Assembly: GCF_000192795.1 (NCBI RefSeq)
Contig: NW_007360611.1
Span: 1-64,000 of the forward strand
DNA: 64,000 nt
Origin: Vavraia culicis subsp. floridensis
Lineage: Eukaryota; Microsporidia; Pleistophoridae
Direction of reading: 5' to 3'
The notes under the pieces were generated by a model. That model saw only the letters and a list, made by a program, of their open reading frames with translations. It was not told where the DNA came from and did no database searches. Position 1 is the stretch's first letter. The number at the start of each line of letters is the position of its first letter. Below are positions 1-10,828 of this stretch, one piece after another. Both the position numbers and the translations under genes were made by a program.

Positions 1-304
1 AAAGCGTGCGATTCATGAAATACCACGGTTATTGCTGACAGCCTAATTTTATAGGATCTAGCGCAGCAGCACCTACGCACAACGGGTGTGTCACGAAGAG
101 TAGTCCGTTACATCGCAACATCCAAGCGATACATTTATTGCGCCACCGTTGGTGTGCGTTTAGAACATCACAGGATGAATCACAGGTAAATGCGAGCGCT
201 TTTATTTTGTAAGAACAAATGTGTGCTGTACCGGAAGTGTTGCTGCCTCACCAAATGCTCTGCGGACGTGATCAAGGCAGAATGCATTCGTAGCAGCCCT
301 CACT

Positions 305-634
305 TCAATCCTGCTGTTTCGTGTCCGGCTCACGCACCCTGAACCCGCACCTAGGACAAAACGAGTTATCATCAACGATCACATTTCTGCAATTGTGGCA
401 AACTTTGACATCACCTGCACTGAATCCGCTCCGGCACCTGTCACATCCGATAAACGGGTCAGATGTCTTAATAAGAATGAAAGGCACGTACAGAAACGTA
501 AGATAGGTCTTCTTGACCAGCTTTGTTGTTTGAGTGGTGTGGTAGCAAAAGGCACAGTGAATATTCTCCAACGGATTCTCCGTCTCAAGTTTTTCTGTGT
601 ATGTTACAGGTACGCATATCAAGCACTGGCACAT
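305..634 (-). CDS. Small zinc-ribbon protein
   Basis: This 109-residue protein has four CxxC knuckles (C27/C30, C64/C67, C79/C82, C93/C96). The first two flank a hydrophobic stretch (TFLYVPFILI). That pattern is known from small eukaryotic zinc-ribbon proteins in which a ribbon brackets an FxLFFIPL-like segment. The second pair of knuckles forms a compact C-terminal ribbon (CHNC...CPRC). The regular cysteine spacing argues strongly for a real gene. The molecular role is not known; membrane association is possible but no clear transmembrane helix is visible. There is no C-run directly before the start, so the initiator is less certain than for other genes here. Confidence 0.7.
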   Translation of the reverse strand: MCQCLICVPVTYTEKLETENPLENIHCAFCYHTTQTTKLVKKTYLTFLYVPFILIKTSDPFIGCDRCRSGFSAGDVKVCHNCRNVIVDDNSFCPRCGFRVREPDTKQQD

Positions 635-1606
635 ACTTTCCAGCTTTTATGACCAACATTTACATTTATTGATGTGCAGGGACCAATGGCAGTACCAAAC
701 TACGAACTAATCCGCTCTGTGAGGTGCTGATAATGTAATTGACCAGTCATGGCGAGCAATGATAGAACATGGGCAGGCGTGAAACAATTCTACCAGAAAC
801 ATCAAACGACCGCGATAAATCCTCGATTTATTTGCAACACCGTTTTTAATTCTGATCTGAAACCACGTTTCTGTCACTTCGCACTTTTTGTGAATAACGA
901 AGTTCTGAAACAGGCATCGTGCCATGCGATCAAAAATGAATGAAACAAGTCTTCCTGCAAAATGACGTACATTTCCACCACAGGTGCACCCGATTCTGTG
1001 AACAGTGCTAGCATGCGCCTCCACCTCTCCCAATCAATTATTCATTCCAGGGTAACACACCTACCTGTATTACCACGTTAGGTGTTTCAACCTGAAATTC
1101 ATTTTATGAGGCGCCAAATCAAATTTACTGGAACAAATGAGGCGATCGCAATCAAAAAGATTATCGCCATGTTAAAATAAAGTAAAGCATCCTTCTCTAA
1201 CGAGAAAAGCAGCAGTGCAGTGAAAGAAGAGTTGGAGAGTTTGTTGCACGTGACACGTACAGAGAGCAGCAGTATGGCTCGCACACCACAACAAGCAAAA
1301 TGCGTGGTATTGTGGATCAAATACTTTTCACAGAAAGACCGAAGTAACAGCTCATTAAAATGTCCTGTACACCAACCGTTTTGGTATGAACTTCGTGCTG
1401 TTCACCATGAATAAGGCAGCCGATTTCTGCAAGCACCTCTGAATGGACGTACTAGTGCGGTGCAAAGGCTCTTTTACCTGCAAGCAGAATAAAAGGAACA
1501 TTTCTAGGCAAATGCACTGTGTCTGAAATGAGGACATAAAAATACACCGCTCTGAACTGGGACACTCACGGCTACGGTAGCGAACATTCTCCACAACTAA
1601 CGCATT

Positions 1607-1647
1607 TTCTTCTCAATGAATATCACACCGTTATTCATTGAGGAGAA
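1607..1647. repeat. Inverted repeat, 16-bp arms
   Basis: Arms 1607-1622 and 1632-1647 are reverse complements at 15 of 16 positions, separated by 9 nt. It lies about 640 bp upstream of the glyoxalase II gene with no adjacent gene end. The function is unknown; it could be a cruciform, part of an unrecognised element, or chance. Confidence 0.6.
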
Positions 1648-2280
1648 AGTTACATCGAATCGTTCATAATTGTTTTACCTTGCAATAATTCGTGTGATAG
1701 ATAGCACTTTTGATAAGTGAAAAGATGGATTTGACATGAACAAACATAATTGAGGTGGCAATCGTGATACAGAGGGATGTGCAGTGCGTATTACCGAGCG
1801 AATTATTCGTTTATTTATGTAGCTGTGCTTTTCTCGCAGTCCTGTTTCGTTGAAGCGCTAGGTAATAAAATCAGCACGTGCCTGCTCTGCTAGTGCACAT
1901 CCTAATGCAGTGTATGAACGCGAGGTAAGCCTTTGCACTGCTGTTCAACCGTGCAGTTCCTAGCAGTCGTGTACCGGCCGAATCATCCTTACAGCACGGC
2001 CTGTGGTATGAGATGGTGTATTGTTGAGGCACGAGCTACGATACGTATTTTGAGATGTGCGCCAAAAATATGCTCAAGTTAGGTAGAGCATGTCATTCAT
2101 CATCGTGGATCAATCACAAATGCGATATGCAATTGATGTTTGGCAAGTTCCTGTTTTACCAGTTGAAATGAAGTATCAGTGATCCGATGAACATTGAACC
2201 ATGGCCCATTTGATTATCAAATCATCAGAACACGTGTCAGAAATCACCAAAAAAATTATTTTTAAGGATTTTTTGCACGA

Positions 2281-2284
2281 GGGG
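2281..2284 (+). promoter_or_regulatory. G-run initiation motif before the glyoxalase II start
   Basis: GGGG lies five bases before the ATG. Microsporidian genes commonly carry CCC or GGG motifs just upstream of the start codon. Confidence 0.5.
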
Positions 2285-2288
2285 CTCA

Positions 2289-3014
2289 ATGGCACCGAAA
2301 CACAAGATCTTAGGAATTTACGTGGGCAATGAAAGAAACCTGATGTACATGGTCTACAATGAGAGGTACGCTGTTGCGTTTGACACGACAGACGTTAAAA
2401 TCCTTGAACATGCACTCAAAATCGATCCGACATCGATGCTCATGGAACATGAGCATGTTCTCAAGTGCGAAGCAAAGTTTGATAGGAAGCTGCTCGCAGT
2501 CTTCACAACACACCACCACTGGGACCACAGCCATGGCAATGATGAAGTTATGTTGCTGACCGAGAACGTGTTCCACGGAAGGAACTTGGAGGAAAAGAAG
2601 TACTACTTTGAGGACTTTGAGGTTTTTGCCCTGGCCACCCCGTGCCACACAGAGGACTCGTACAGCTTCCTGATCGATGACTATTTAATCCTCGGTGATA
2701 CGCTTTTGTACTTGGGGTGCGGTAAGTTCTTTGAAGGAACGGCAAAGGACATGAAGGCGTGCTTCGAGAAACTCAAGGAAAATGTGAGACCGGAGGTGAT
2801 TTGCTGCTACGGGCACGACTACGCCGATACGGGCTATAAATTTGCATGTGAATACTTTGATGTACCAAAAGACTACCAATCGAAAAGGTTGCTCACGTTT
2901 GGCGAGGAGCTCGCCTACAACCCGTTCATTAATTTCCAAAAATTGGTGGATAGAAAAGCAATCAAGGGGCTGACTGAGTTGAGAACGATCAAGAACCGAT
3001 ATAAAGGAGAATAA
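2289..3014 (+). CDS. Hydroxyacylglutathione hydrolase (glyoxalase II)
   Basis: Glyoxalase II hydrolyses S-lactoylglutathione to D-lactate and glutathione, the second step of methylglyoxal detoxification. The 241-residue protein has the metallo-beta-lactamase metal-binding motif THHHWDH (H75, H77, D79, H80). The remaining ligands are H120 in TPCHTEDS, D137 in LGDTLL and H176 in YGHDY. A C-terminal YNPF segment resembles the family NPF motif. Length and order of motifs fit cytosolic glyoxalase II. No targeting sequence is visible. The start is fixed by the GGGG motif just before the ATG. It stands alone on the plus strand. Confidence 0.9.
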   Translation: MAPKHKILGIYVGNERNLMYMVYNERYAVAFDTTDVKILEHALKIDPTSMLMEHEHVLKCEAKFDRKLLAVFTTHHHWDHSHGNDEVMLLTENVFHGRNLEEKKYYFEDFEVFALATPCHTEDSYSFLIDDYLILGDTLLYLGCGKFFEGTAKDMKACFEKLKENVRPEVICCYGHDYADTGYKFACEYFDVPKDYQSKRLLTFGEELAYNPFINFQKLVDRKAIKGLTELRTIKNRYKGE

Positions 3015-3587
3015 TTAAATTAAATTAAGTTCTTCTGGCGATGTGCCATGCGAAGATTAGTAGCGCTAAATGCATCCATGTGCTACACTGTTTGTGATCG
3101 AGCACTATCAAATAAAGCGATCTTTACCGTGTGAGTGTTTCTTGTGTAGTACGTGCCTCGGCAGCGAGCGGATCGCGTTGTGTCGTGTGTTTGTTATCGT
3201 CTTAGATTGGTGAAATACGGTTTTCAAGGCAAAGGAGTAAATTGACAGTATGATACGGGTCAAATACGTTGCCTGACATAGTATGGGGGATTTATTTGAT
3301 GATTTGAGCAGAATTAACCACCGTGCTCCGGCGTAAGATGCAAAGTAGCGCTTTTATTTGATGATTTGAGCAGTCCCGTTTTCATGAACAAAAGACCGAA
3401 CAAGCCATGGTGTGCCAACTCGCCATGTAAAAAATATTGATAGTACGGTGAATGGTGAGGAAAATAAGAAGAGCATCAGGTACGATACCTGGCGTAATAT
3501 TAACTGCCTACAAATTTAATGGCATGTACCACGTACAACAAGCACGATAATATAACAACGATAAATAACATTGCTAGACCGTTTCTT
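3015..3587. other. Intergenic spacer with a 21-bp direct repeat
   Basis: The 21-bp string beginning TTTATTTGATGATTT occurs at 3291-3311 and again at 3353-3373, 62 bp apart. No gene was seen. The spacer separates the convergent glyoxalase II and TRAPP-like genes. Confidence 0.55.
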
Positions 3588-6383
3588 TCAATCTACGTAT
3601 ATTACACTGGCAGCACCACTCAAACACTCTACCTTCACCGTATTCTCCTGCTCTAGCTCACCGTTTCTCCATTGAACAAGTCGTGTGCACGTGGGCCCAA
3701 GCACCAATTCGCACAATTTAACCCGTCCAACTCTGATTTCGAAGAGCTGCTGTTTATCCAACGGGTTAGTTGCTAAGACGTAGCTCAGCCCTTGCATATT
3801 CAATATGCACACCTTGGGCGTATCAGAAAATTGATCAAGTCGATGGATGAACGTTAATCTGTCGCTCGACCAGTCAAGCACGTTCTTCCTGGTTTGAAAG
3901 AATTTGTCTTTGAAACCGCTGGTATTGAAACTGAAAAATGAACCGTAGCGTTTAAGCGGTGTGATGCCATCGAAGTAGAACGTAATTGGTAGTTCGTGGG
4001 GCATGGGGACAGCAAAGAAATTGAGAACCTGGGTCTCAAACTTGCGCGGGTATATCCAGCCGTTCAAGCAGAAGGCGTTTCTTATGAACACCTCCCTATA
4101 CCCATCCATACTCTTTTTTTGTGTAGAATTATCACCAAAAATGAGCTGTTCAAGGCTTTTATCGTGGTTTACTGTCTCTTTGCTGCTCGCGCTGCGTTTG
4201 AAAAACAAAAACGCGGTTTGTTCGGAATCGCTATCAATTTTTACGGCCAACGGCTCGTCTTTATTTCCTATCGCACCGACTGATAGCTGCTCATCCACCA
4301 ATGAGTTAAATCGGTTGTTCTGGATGTTTTCCGTGATACAGAGATCCTTAGAGTCGGCAGCTGTCGAATCATCATATTGTGCAACCAACTCGCCAGAAAT
4401 GCTTGCAACAATTCTTTCTGCCCGCTTTCTCCTATCAAAAGCAGTACCAATGCCAGTTAATTGGTAGCCGTCATTCAAAAATTTGATATTTTCTAAATTA
4501 AGTTCTCTCGCCGTAAAATTCTTCATTTTCACTTCCAAACAGCTCAGCACATCATCGGCATTAACCTTCACACCAAGAGACTTCACCACCATGGCACTCA
4601 ACCTGTATTCGAGGGCAGACGCGCAAATATCTCTGCTCGCCTCCTCATGCACAGCGTAATCACACAAGGTAGGTCTAATAACAAAGACTAGGGTGTACGT
4701 TCCTTCTTCAAACCGGCAATCAAACTTGATAGCGTTCTCACCGTATTCAAGCAGTCTGTAAAACTTAAATTTCTCGTTAACTTTTATCGATGCCATTCTC
4801 GCCTTGTTCGAAATCACCTTCAACACAAACTCGGTCTTTTGATACGCACTAAAAATCACATCTCGTTCCTGATTAACAATCTTTAAGAAGTGCGCGTCTT
4901 CATTCACACGTATTTCCTTACCAAGTTCGCATTTCAACTTCGCTGTCCTTCTCGGTATTTTGAACGAAATGTTGCGCACTAAAAACGATGCCTTTGACCG
5001 GATATGAATATCCGTGCATCCTTCACCTTTTCCTACCCTGTACTCCACCGATTCTTCGACCGTATTGTCATGCTCCAGTATCTGTGATTTGCTGTCATTT
5101 TGTACACCCGCGGAATCCATCAGCTCGTGCACCACCTCCACATCCTCAATATCATCATAAATCCGGATTAATAATTCCTCATCATCGGAGAGTGCACCAT
5201 CATACGGTAGAAGATTGTTCAGATAGACTCTAAAAAGTTTGTAATTTAGTTTTACGCCCAGAATAATACCTGGGAATCGCTCCAGAATATCCATCAATTC
5301 AAAATTAAGCCTGGCATTGCTGCGATATCGTTGTAAGGCGTGCTCCAGCGCTTTATTACCGGATAAATTGTTCGTTGCCGTGCTTACAAGGCATTTCAGG
5401 TGCAATGTACTACCCAAAAAATGGTTTGCAAGTATTTTTGTCGCTTTTTCATAATATTCCGCGTTGTACAGCAATAATGCTGCACTGTACAGCAGAAATA
5501 TCTGCTTCTTTCTGTGTGTACCAAGGATATTCATCATGTTTGCCATCTCTACGCTCAGAACGATGTTGATGTACTCGTTCTCAAAGTCGATCAGATGGTA
5601 TAAAAATGCATAGTGTGTGTAATTCTCGGTCATCTTAGAATACAAGACAATGAAATAAACGAGTGTAAGGCGCTCTATGTTAATCTGATTCTCTTCGTCC
5701 TTGCCTGTGATGTAATTGAACAATTCTGGATCGAGACTGAGCCTCTTGTTCCGCATCATCTCGCAGTACACCCTTTTCTCGTTCTTCGCGAACAGCCTGC
5801 ACGCCTCCGTGTAGTTTCCCTGGAAAAAGTTTGCATACGCTTTTTCATCGGTTTTCTGCAGGAAATCGTAGAATTTCGTTGGCTGCTTGAGTATGCGATT
5901 GGTCTCCATCTCAAAAATCTCTTTGAATGCATTTTCGATGGCTCTGGAGTTCGTTCTGCCGTTGACCGCATTCTCGTCCGATCGCTTACCATCTGCGTTG
6001 CTATTATCGGCAGCCGTGCCAATGTTCGCTGTATTACTGCCCTCCATTCTTATAGACAGGTAATACGTTTTGTTTTTGTAAAGTATCCTGTAATCCTCTT
6101 CCGCATCGTCCTTTATATAGATGCTAATACAAGGCAGTCCCTTTTGCTGATGGATCAGGAATTCTTTCAGACACAGGATGTCGATATTTTCACGCCCTGC
6201 AAGCTGTTCTCTGATCAGGTCAACCCCGCGAGTTGCCGAACTCAACGGATAAAAAATATTTGGGTATTCTATCTTGGTGTTCACCAGCTTCTTGTCCAGT
6301 TCTATTTTAGCTCTAAACCTGAACACTTCATTGAGCAGGAAACTGAGATCTTCGTGGTTCATCAGGGCTCCACAAATTGCCAT
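3588..6383 (-). CDS. Large TRAPP-like tethering subunit (Trs85/TRAPPC8-like candidate)
   Basis: This is a 931-residue protein without transmembrane segments. The N-terminal part contains PNIFYPLSS. Around residues 170-340 there are helical segments reminiscent of TPR-type pairs (a motif around YANFFQGNYTEACRLFAK, then KKQIFLLYSAALLLYNAEYYEKA). The second half looks beta-rich, as in the ASPA-type tails of large TRAPP subunits. The order resembles TRAPPC8/Trs85, a Rab1/Ypt1 exchange-factor subunit acting at the Golgi and in autophagy. This assignment comes from remembered family patterns and is tentative; Trs120/TRAPPC9 or another tether is possible. The start may instead be the second methionine (position 6362), which sits just after a CCC motif. 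Confidence 0.55.
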   Translation of the reverse strand: MAICGALMNHEDLSFLLNEVFRFRAKIELDKKLVNTKIEYPNIFYPLSSATRGVDLIREQLAGRENIDILCLKEFLIHQQKGLPCISIYIKDDAEEDYRILYKNKTYYLSIRMEGSNTANIGTAADNSNADGKRSDENAVNGRTNSRAIENAFKEIFEMETNRILKQPTKFYDFLQKTDEKAYANFFQGNYTEACRLFAKNEKRVYCEMMRNKRLSLDPELFNYITGKDEENQINIERLTLVYFIVLYSKMTENYTHYAFLYHLIDFENEYINIVLSVEMANMMNILGTHRKKQIFLLYSAALLLYNAEYYEKATKILANHFLGSTLHLKCLVSTATNNLSGNKALEHALQRYRSNARLNFELMDILERFPGIILGVKLNYKLFRVYLNNLLPYDGALSDDEELLIRIYDDIEDVEVVHELMDSAGVQNDSKSQILEHDNTVEESVEYRVGKGEGCTDIHIRSKASFLVRNISFKIPRRTAKLKCELGKEIRVNEDAHFLKIVNQERDVIFSAYQKTEFVLKVISNKARMASIKVNEKFKFYRLLEYGENAIKFDCRFEEGTYTLVFVIRPTLCDYAVHEEASRDICASALEYRLSAMVVKSLGVKVNADDVLSCLEVKMKNFTARELNLENIKFLNDGYQLTGIGTAFDRRKRAERIVASISGELVAQYDDSTAADSKDLCITENIQNNRFNSLVDEQLSVGAIGNKDEPLAVKIDSDSEQTAFLFFKRSASSKETVNHDKSLEQLIFGDNSTQKKSMDGYREVFIRNAFCLNGWIYPRKFETQVLNFFAVPMPHELPITFYFDGITPLKRYGSFFSFNTSGFKDKFFQTRKNVLDWSSDRLTFIHRLDQFSDTPKVCILNMQGLSYVLATNPLDKQQLFEIRVGRVKLCELVLGPTCTRLVQWRNGELEQENTVKVECLSGAASVIYVD

Positions 6384-7490
6384 TCAAATTTGAACTGATC
6401 CGAAAACGAAATGTTTGGAATCCTTCCTGGACAAGAAAAAGGAAAGATAAAACATTTGCTCAGTAAAAGGCAAGAAAATTGGAGCTAACATCTTCAACAT
6501 GGGCCTGTACGCCACCATACCGTGTATTACGGTTCAAGCAGAATCACCTCCATTGTTAGTCACACTCTCTCTGCTTTGGTTCTTTCACCACGAACTGGTG
6601 CACATGCTATTATACGAGCATGCCTACCAAAAATTATACACGAATATTTCCGCTTATGAGGTATAAAAGCGGAAATAACGTACAAATACCGCTATGAAAT
6701 GGAGTAGATCGCTATTTGTAGACCGAATTAAACATTTTGTACAGAAACTGCGGATTAGATATGTACCAGAATGTAAGTACAATCTATAACACGTTTTTAT
6801 CCTTGGACACCGCTCTTTATTTTCTGTCGTGGTGGTGTATGCCATGAGTTCAGTGCCATTCGAAGCCACAACGGATCATTCTATGAGTATTATTTAAAAT
6901 TATGAGTAAATTTATTTGTTCGTTCGACGGGTCATTGCTACTCTCTGGTTCAGAAAGAAGCATTTAAAACAAAAAATACGCCACTGTGCTGTTTTCATTA
7001 CTATAGAGCGCATATCCGGTCATTGCTCATCAAACGCAGATAATAATTGCAGTTAAACATCCGATTCAAGCTCTGGCTTTCTACAAAATTGCTTTGAAAT
7101 CATCAAATTTTACAATTTCATGATCTCAACACGCAACACAAAAAATTACCAAATACTTTTAAGCGGTGTACACGTGTCTGGCAAAGATGATGTTGCAAAA
7201 GATGCCGAGTTGTGTGTCTGTGCATCGTGCTGTTTTATTCAGACGAGAACAGATGTAATCTTGGGTCGCTGCAGGATCAAAAGGGAATGTGTCATCATCC
7301 ATTCGCAGAATCGGAGCAAAATCGTGCGCATTCCTTTCTGAAACACGAAATTACGGATTCATTTCGGTATCTGCCCATTTCCCCTGATTTTACGTCCGAA
7401 GAGTGTGATAATGGTGAAATTACTACTTTTTAAAAGTTTTATTGGAAGCTGCCTTAAATTAATAAACATTTATTGTCCATGCCTACTTAT
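6384..7490. other. Intergenic spacer with one hairpin
   Basis: No convincing gene. A perfect 10-bp inverted repeat (6646-6655 and 6667-6676, 11-nt loop) is the only structure noticed. Confidence 0.55.
6646..6676. repeat. Perfect 10-bp inverted repeat
   Basis: ATTTCCGCTT pairs with AAGCGGAAAT across an 11-nt loop. It is in the spacer upstream of the TRAPP-like gene. Function unknown. Confidence 0.5.
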
Positions 7491-8366
7491 TTACTCAGAT
7501 TTGGTGTCCTTTTTCTTAGAATCGGTGGTGTTTTCATCCTTGTTTTGTATTCTGAACTGCCCATTGTGTATGGTCGTTATGTCGAGCATCGAATCGCAGC
7601 CACCGCAGTTGTTAGCCTGTCCCTCAACCGAGTTGGTCTTCTCCTTCAGCATTTCTAAGCACGCTGCACACGGATTATTCTTCTTGGGTTGCGGAACTTC
7701 ACCTGTTTGACTGAGCAGGCCACCGAGACGGTTGAACTTGAACGTGGCTGTTGGTGAGTTCTTGAATGCATTGGATGCTTGCTTCTTCAGCCGTTTGGCA
7801 TTGTATTTGAATCGCTCCGTGACACCCATGAACACAGGCTGGTTCTTGACAATAATTTCCACAACGTTACCGAACAGCTTGATCGTGTAGTACGCATCCT
7901 TTATGACGTTGTTCATCACCTTTCTTGCATGGCATACCATACTTTCCTTGCTTATCCTGATTTTGCAGTCATCCTGCGTTGGCTGCGTAAGTTCCTTGGC
8001 GAGCTGTTCAGCCCTCTCCTTCTTCTCCTTCTTTTGTTTGACACACTCCTCCTGAAGTTGCTTGTTGATGAGGTTCCAATTGCCGTCAACACCACGGTTA
8101 TCACAGTACAAGTTCTTTCCATTGTATCCTGGAATAAATTTCTTAGCATCGCCCTCGCCCATTTGTGTCGCCGTGATTTGGTTCAGCGCGGTCTTCAGCA
8201 TTGTATTCTGCTGAAGGTTGGCGGCCTGGTCCTGCTTGGCATTTGCCGACGCGGTGAACGCGGTCGAGCTCTGGGTGGCTTGTGGTTGCACAGGTGCCGC
8301 AGGCTGGCTTACTGAAGTGGCAGCATAGGCACTTGAAAGGAAGCACATAAACATATTGACTAGCAT
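7491..8366 (-). CDS. Secreted Lys-rich cysteine protein, polar tube protein 2-like
   Basis: The 291-residue product begins with a signal peptide (hydrophobic MLVNMFMCFLSSAYA, likely cleavage near residue 15). A Gln/Ala/Pro-rich segment follows to about residue 60, then a basic Lys-rich core and a charged Ser/Lys/Asp/Glu tail. The mature part has eight cysteines (88, 108, 134, 145, 233, 236, 254, 257), two of the pairs being CxxC. Signal peptide, length near 280-290, Lys-rich core and multiple cysteines match PTP2, a structural component of the microsporidian polar tube used to deliver the sporoplasm. Sequence conservation in PTP2 is low, so the assignment rests on architecture. PTP1, often adjacent to PTP2 in Encephalitozoon, is not seen here. 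It could be another spore-wall or secreted protein. Confidence 0.6.
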   Translation of the reverse strand: MLVNMFMCFLSSAYAATSVSQPAAPVQPQATQSSTAFTASANAKQDQAANLQQNTMLKTALNQITATQMGEGDAKKFIPGYNGKNLYCDNRGVDGNWNLINKQLQEECVKQKKEKKERAEQLAKELTQPTQDDCKIRISKESMVCHARKVMNNVIKDAYYTIKLFGNVVEIIVKNQPVFMGVTERFKYNAKRLKKQASNAFKNSPTATFKFNRLGGLLSQTGEVPQPKKNNPCAACLEMLKEKTNSVEGQANNCGGCDSMLDITTIHNGQFRIQNKDENTTDSKKKDTKSE

Positions 8367-10828
8367 ATTGTATTCTCACAATATTTTTCCTTTTATTCTT
8401 TACCTCAGTCATATTTGTTTTATGATGATCCAATGAAAAAAACATCACTAAAACTGTTTTAATTAACACGGAATGAGTTTTACATATGAAACTATTATGA
8501 CGAGATAGCAAATAAAAACATGCTGCCTGCCACAATCGTGCTTTATTACCACATATGCTTGGAATACCAAGAGAAAAAAATAGTTGCTTTTCCTGCTCAT
8601 GACACACTGCGTCACAGGGCCATCAGTACGCTGCAACATGATATTTACCTATTAGAACGTGTAGAATGATGGAAAATGCTGAATTTGTGCCCTTTGCAGC
8701 ACTAATATGGGCGTGGACGTCTTTTCCATATTATACCGGTTTATTTTTGAGAGGAAAAGACGTGATACAGATGACGCCTGAGCTTTATTCTTCTGAGTTC
8801 GCAATCATTACACATCAAAGCTTTAGAGCTAGTACTGATGTGTTTAATAAACACGTCCACATCAACCTTGCGATACTCCCTTTGTTCAACTAATATGACA
8901 TTTGACTTAAAAATGATTCTGAAACACGCGAACAAAACCAAAACAAACTTAGTTTTAACACGAACTCAAACACATGTTACATTCGGTATGTGCTCGTTTG
9001 GTTGATCAGGCGTTTCATTGAGCACATGTGCCGAAATATACGCTAGGTATTTGAAAAAAATACGAAATAGGTCGGTAAAATAACGGTAACAGCACAAAAG
9101 GAACAAAAATATTCGTCCTTAGTGTTCAGAAAAAATAATGGAATCGGTAAAACAGGCGCTCAACTTTGCTATTTTAGCCAGCTCAGATAACCACACGGAT
9201 AATTTCTTTGTAAACCTGGACATTAACATTTAGTTCAGTTGTTCAAATTGGCGTATAGCCCTATGAAAGGGGAATCTCTGTCCAATTCATGTGCCAGGTC
9301 ATGGCACGAAATTTGTTTCCAGTTCAACTAAACAAGAAAAACGAAGTACATGGCAGAAAAGAGCGCGATTCAGCAAAAAGACATGAAATTGTAGTTGAAC
9401 AGCATTTTATGGTAGGTGACATCGAAAATTCTTCTGTTTTCTAGATACCTTCCATAACAGAAAAAAATCGATCAAATGATGAACAAAATACTTCAGTAAT
9501 AGTTGTTCTGGCGTGTGCTCGGCAATAAATGCATTATTGATCGAAACGTGGATGCATCTCATTCGCTGTTTCACTCATTAAGCCACCAATATTTGATCAG
9601 TGATCACGAACAGCCAATTATGTTCGGCAAATGGCCAAATTATTGCATTGCACAGGAATCTAACGATAAATCCTGAGTCATATTACCACAGGTTGCAATT
9701 GACATGAAACGTAGTTCACGGTCATGCCGGCACCTTAGAAATAGGGTCTCATCACAATGCAGTACCTGGAACGAACCAAATAAAGGTTTTTAGACCCCCT
9801 GTACAAAAACCGTGTTAGTGGTCGTTAATTTATGATAAACGATTTCGTAGTATTGGTCTTTACGCGTGCCACACATCAATTTTTTAATTATTGAAATGTT
9901 GCGTTTTAAATCGTATTGGATGGTCTCTTACCTCCTGCACCGCAAGAAAAGGTGATATTCTGTCCGTAAATTTACAAAGAATTGCTAACTTTGGTCACGA
10001 TATGCTACCGTTAGCCATTCAACTCCAATACGGCACCAAAGTGATGCTTAACATACTTCGTTGCCTCTTAAAATGGGTCGACACGACCGTAGGAACAAAT
10101 TTTAAAACTCACATCTCACAAATTTAACGGTGATGCGAGTGTTTAAATGCATAGAAATAAAACTTGAGTGGACAAGCCTTCGAATTTTCTACAAAAACGA
10201 GTAAATGAACGTTGCAACAAGACTGGCACAAAGCGAACGTGAGCAATGCAATAAAACGTGCCATTAATTAATTTTAGTTGTACCGCATTAATAAACACGT
10301 ATTTGGCAGGTCACAGTGTTCAATTTACGGTTAATTTCTGGAACAAAAATTTGATCTGACCGAATCCGGCACAGAAAAAATAAAAAAGTTAGCCAACAAA
10401 CCTCCCACCAGGCACAAAAAATTCTTAGATAACCAGAACTCACAGTTTCTCCAACAAAAGTACTTTTATTTGCCAGCAAAAATCCACAACCACTTTACTG
10501 CTTCAGCAATGAACTTGACCGATTTCAAGCCGTGTACTGTTCACAGTCACTACCCCAGATCACCGGTGGCCAAGCACTCGCATCCACAAAGTAATCATGT
10601 GACTAGACTCTGTAACCGTGGTCCGGCATATCATTTGTTCGTTGTACATCGCCTTTTCGGTCAGAGTGTTGCCACAGACCACAATCAGCTATCAACTTCA
10701 ACTCATTTTTACATGGTGAGACCCGGGCTTTCAACGCGATATTGCTCAATTCGTAGCGTGCTCTTGTGCAGCTCGACCAGAATAACAGTTTACGTCAAAA
10801 TAAGTTAGAATCCTCCTTTTAATTCACG
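8367..10828. other. Long intergenic spacer (2.4 kb)
   Basis: Open frames are short and unlike known proteins, and none has the upstream C-run arrangement. I see no repeats, tRNA or transposon signature. It may hold decayed sequence. Confidence 0.5.

Larger units (their letters stand above)
635..2288. other. Intergenic spacer, no convincing gene
   Basis: Open frames here are short and have neither protein-like composition nor the upstream C-run. The only structure seen is a long hairpin at 1607-1647, listed separately. Confidence 0.6.
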
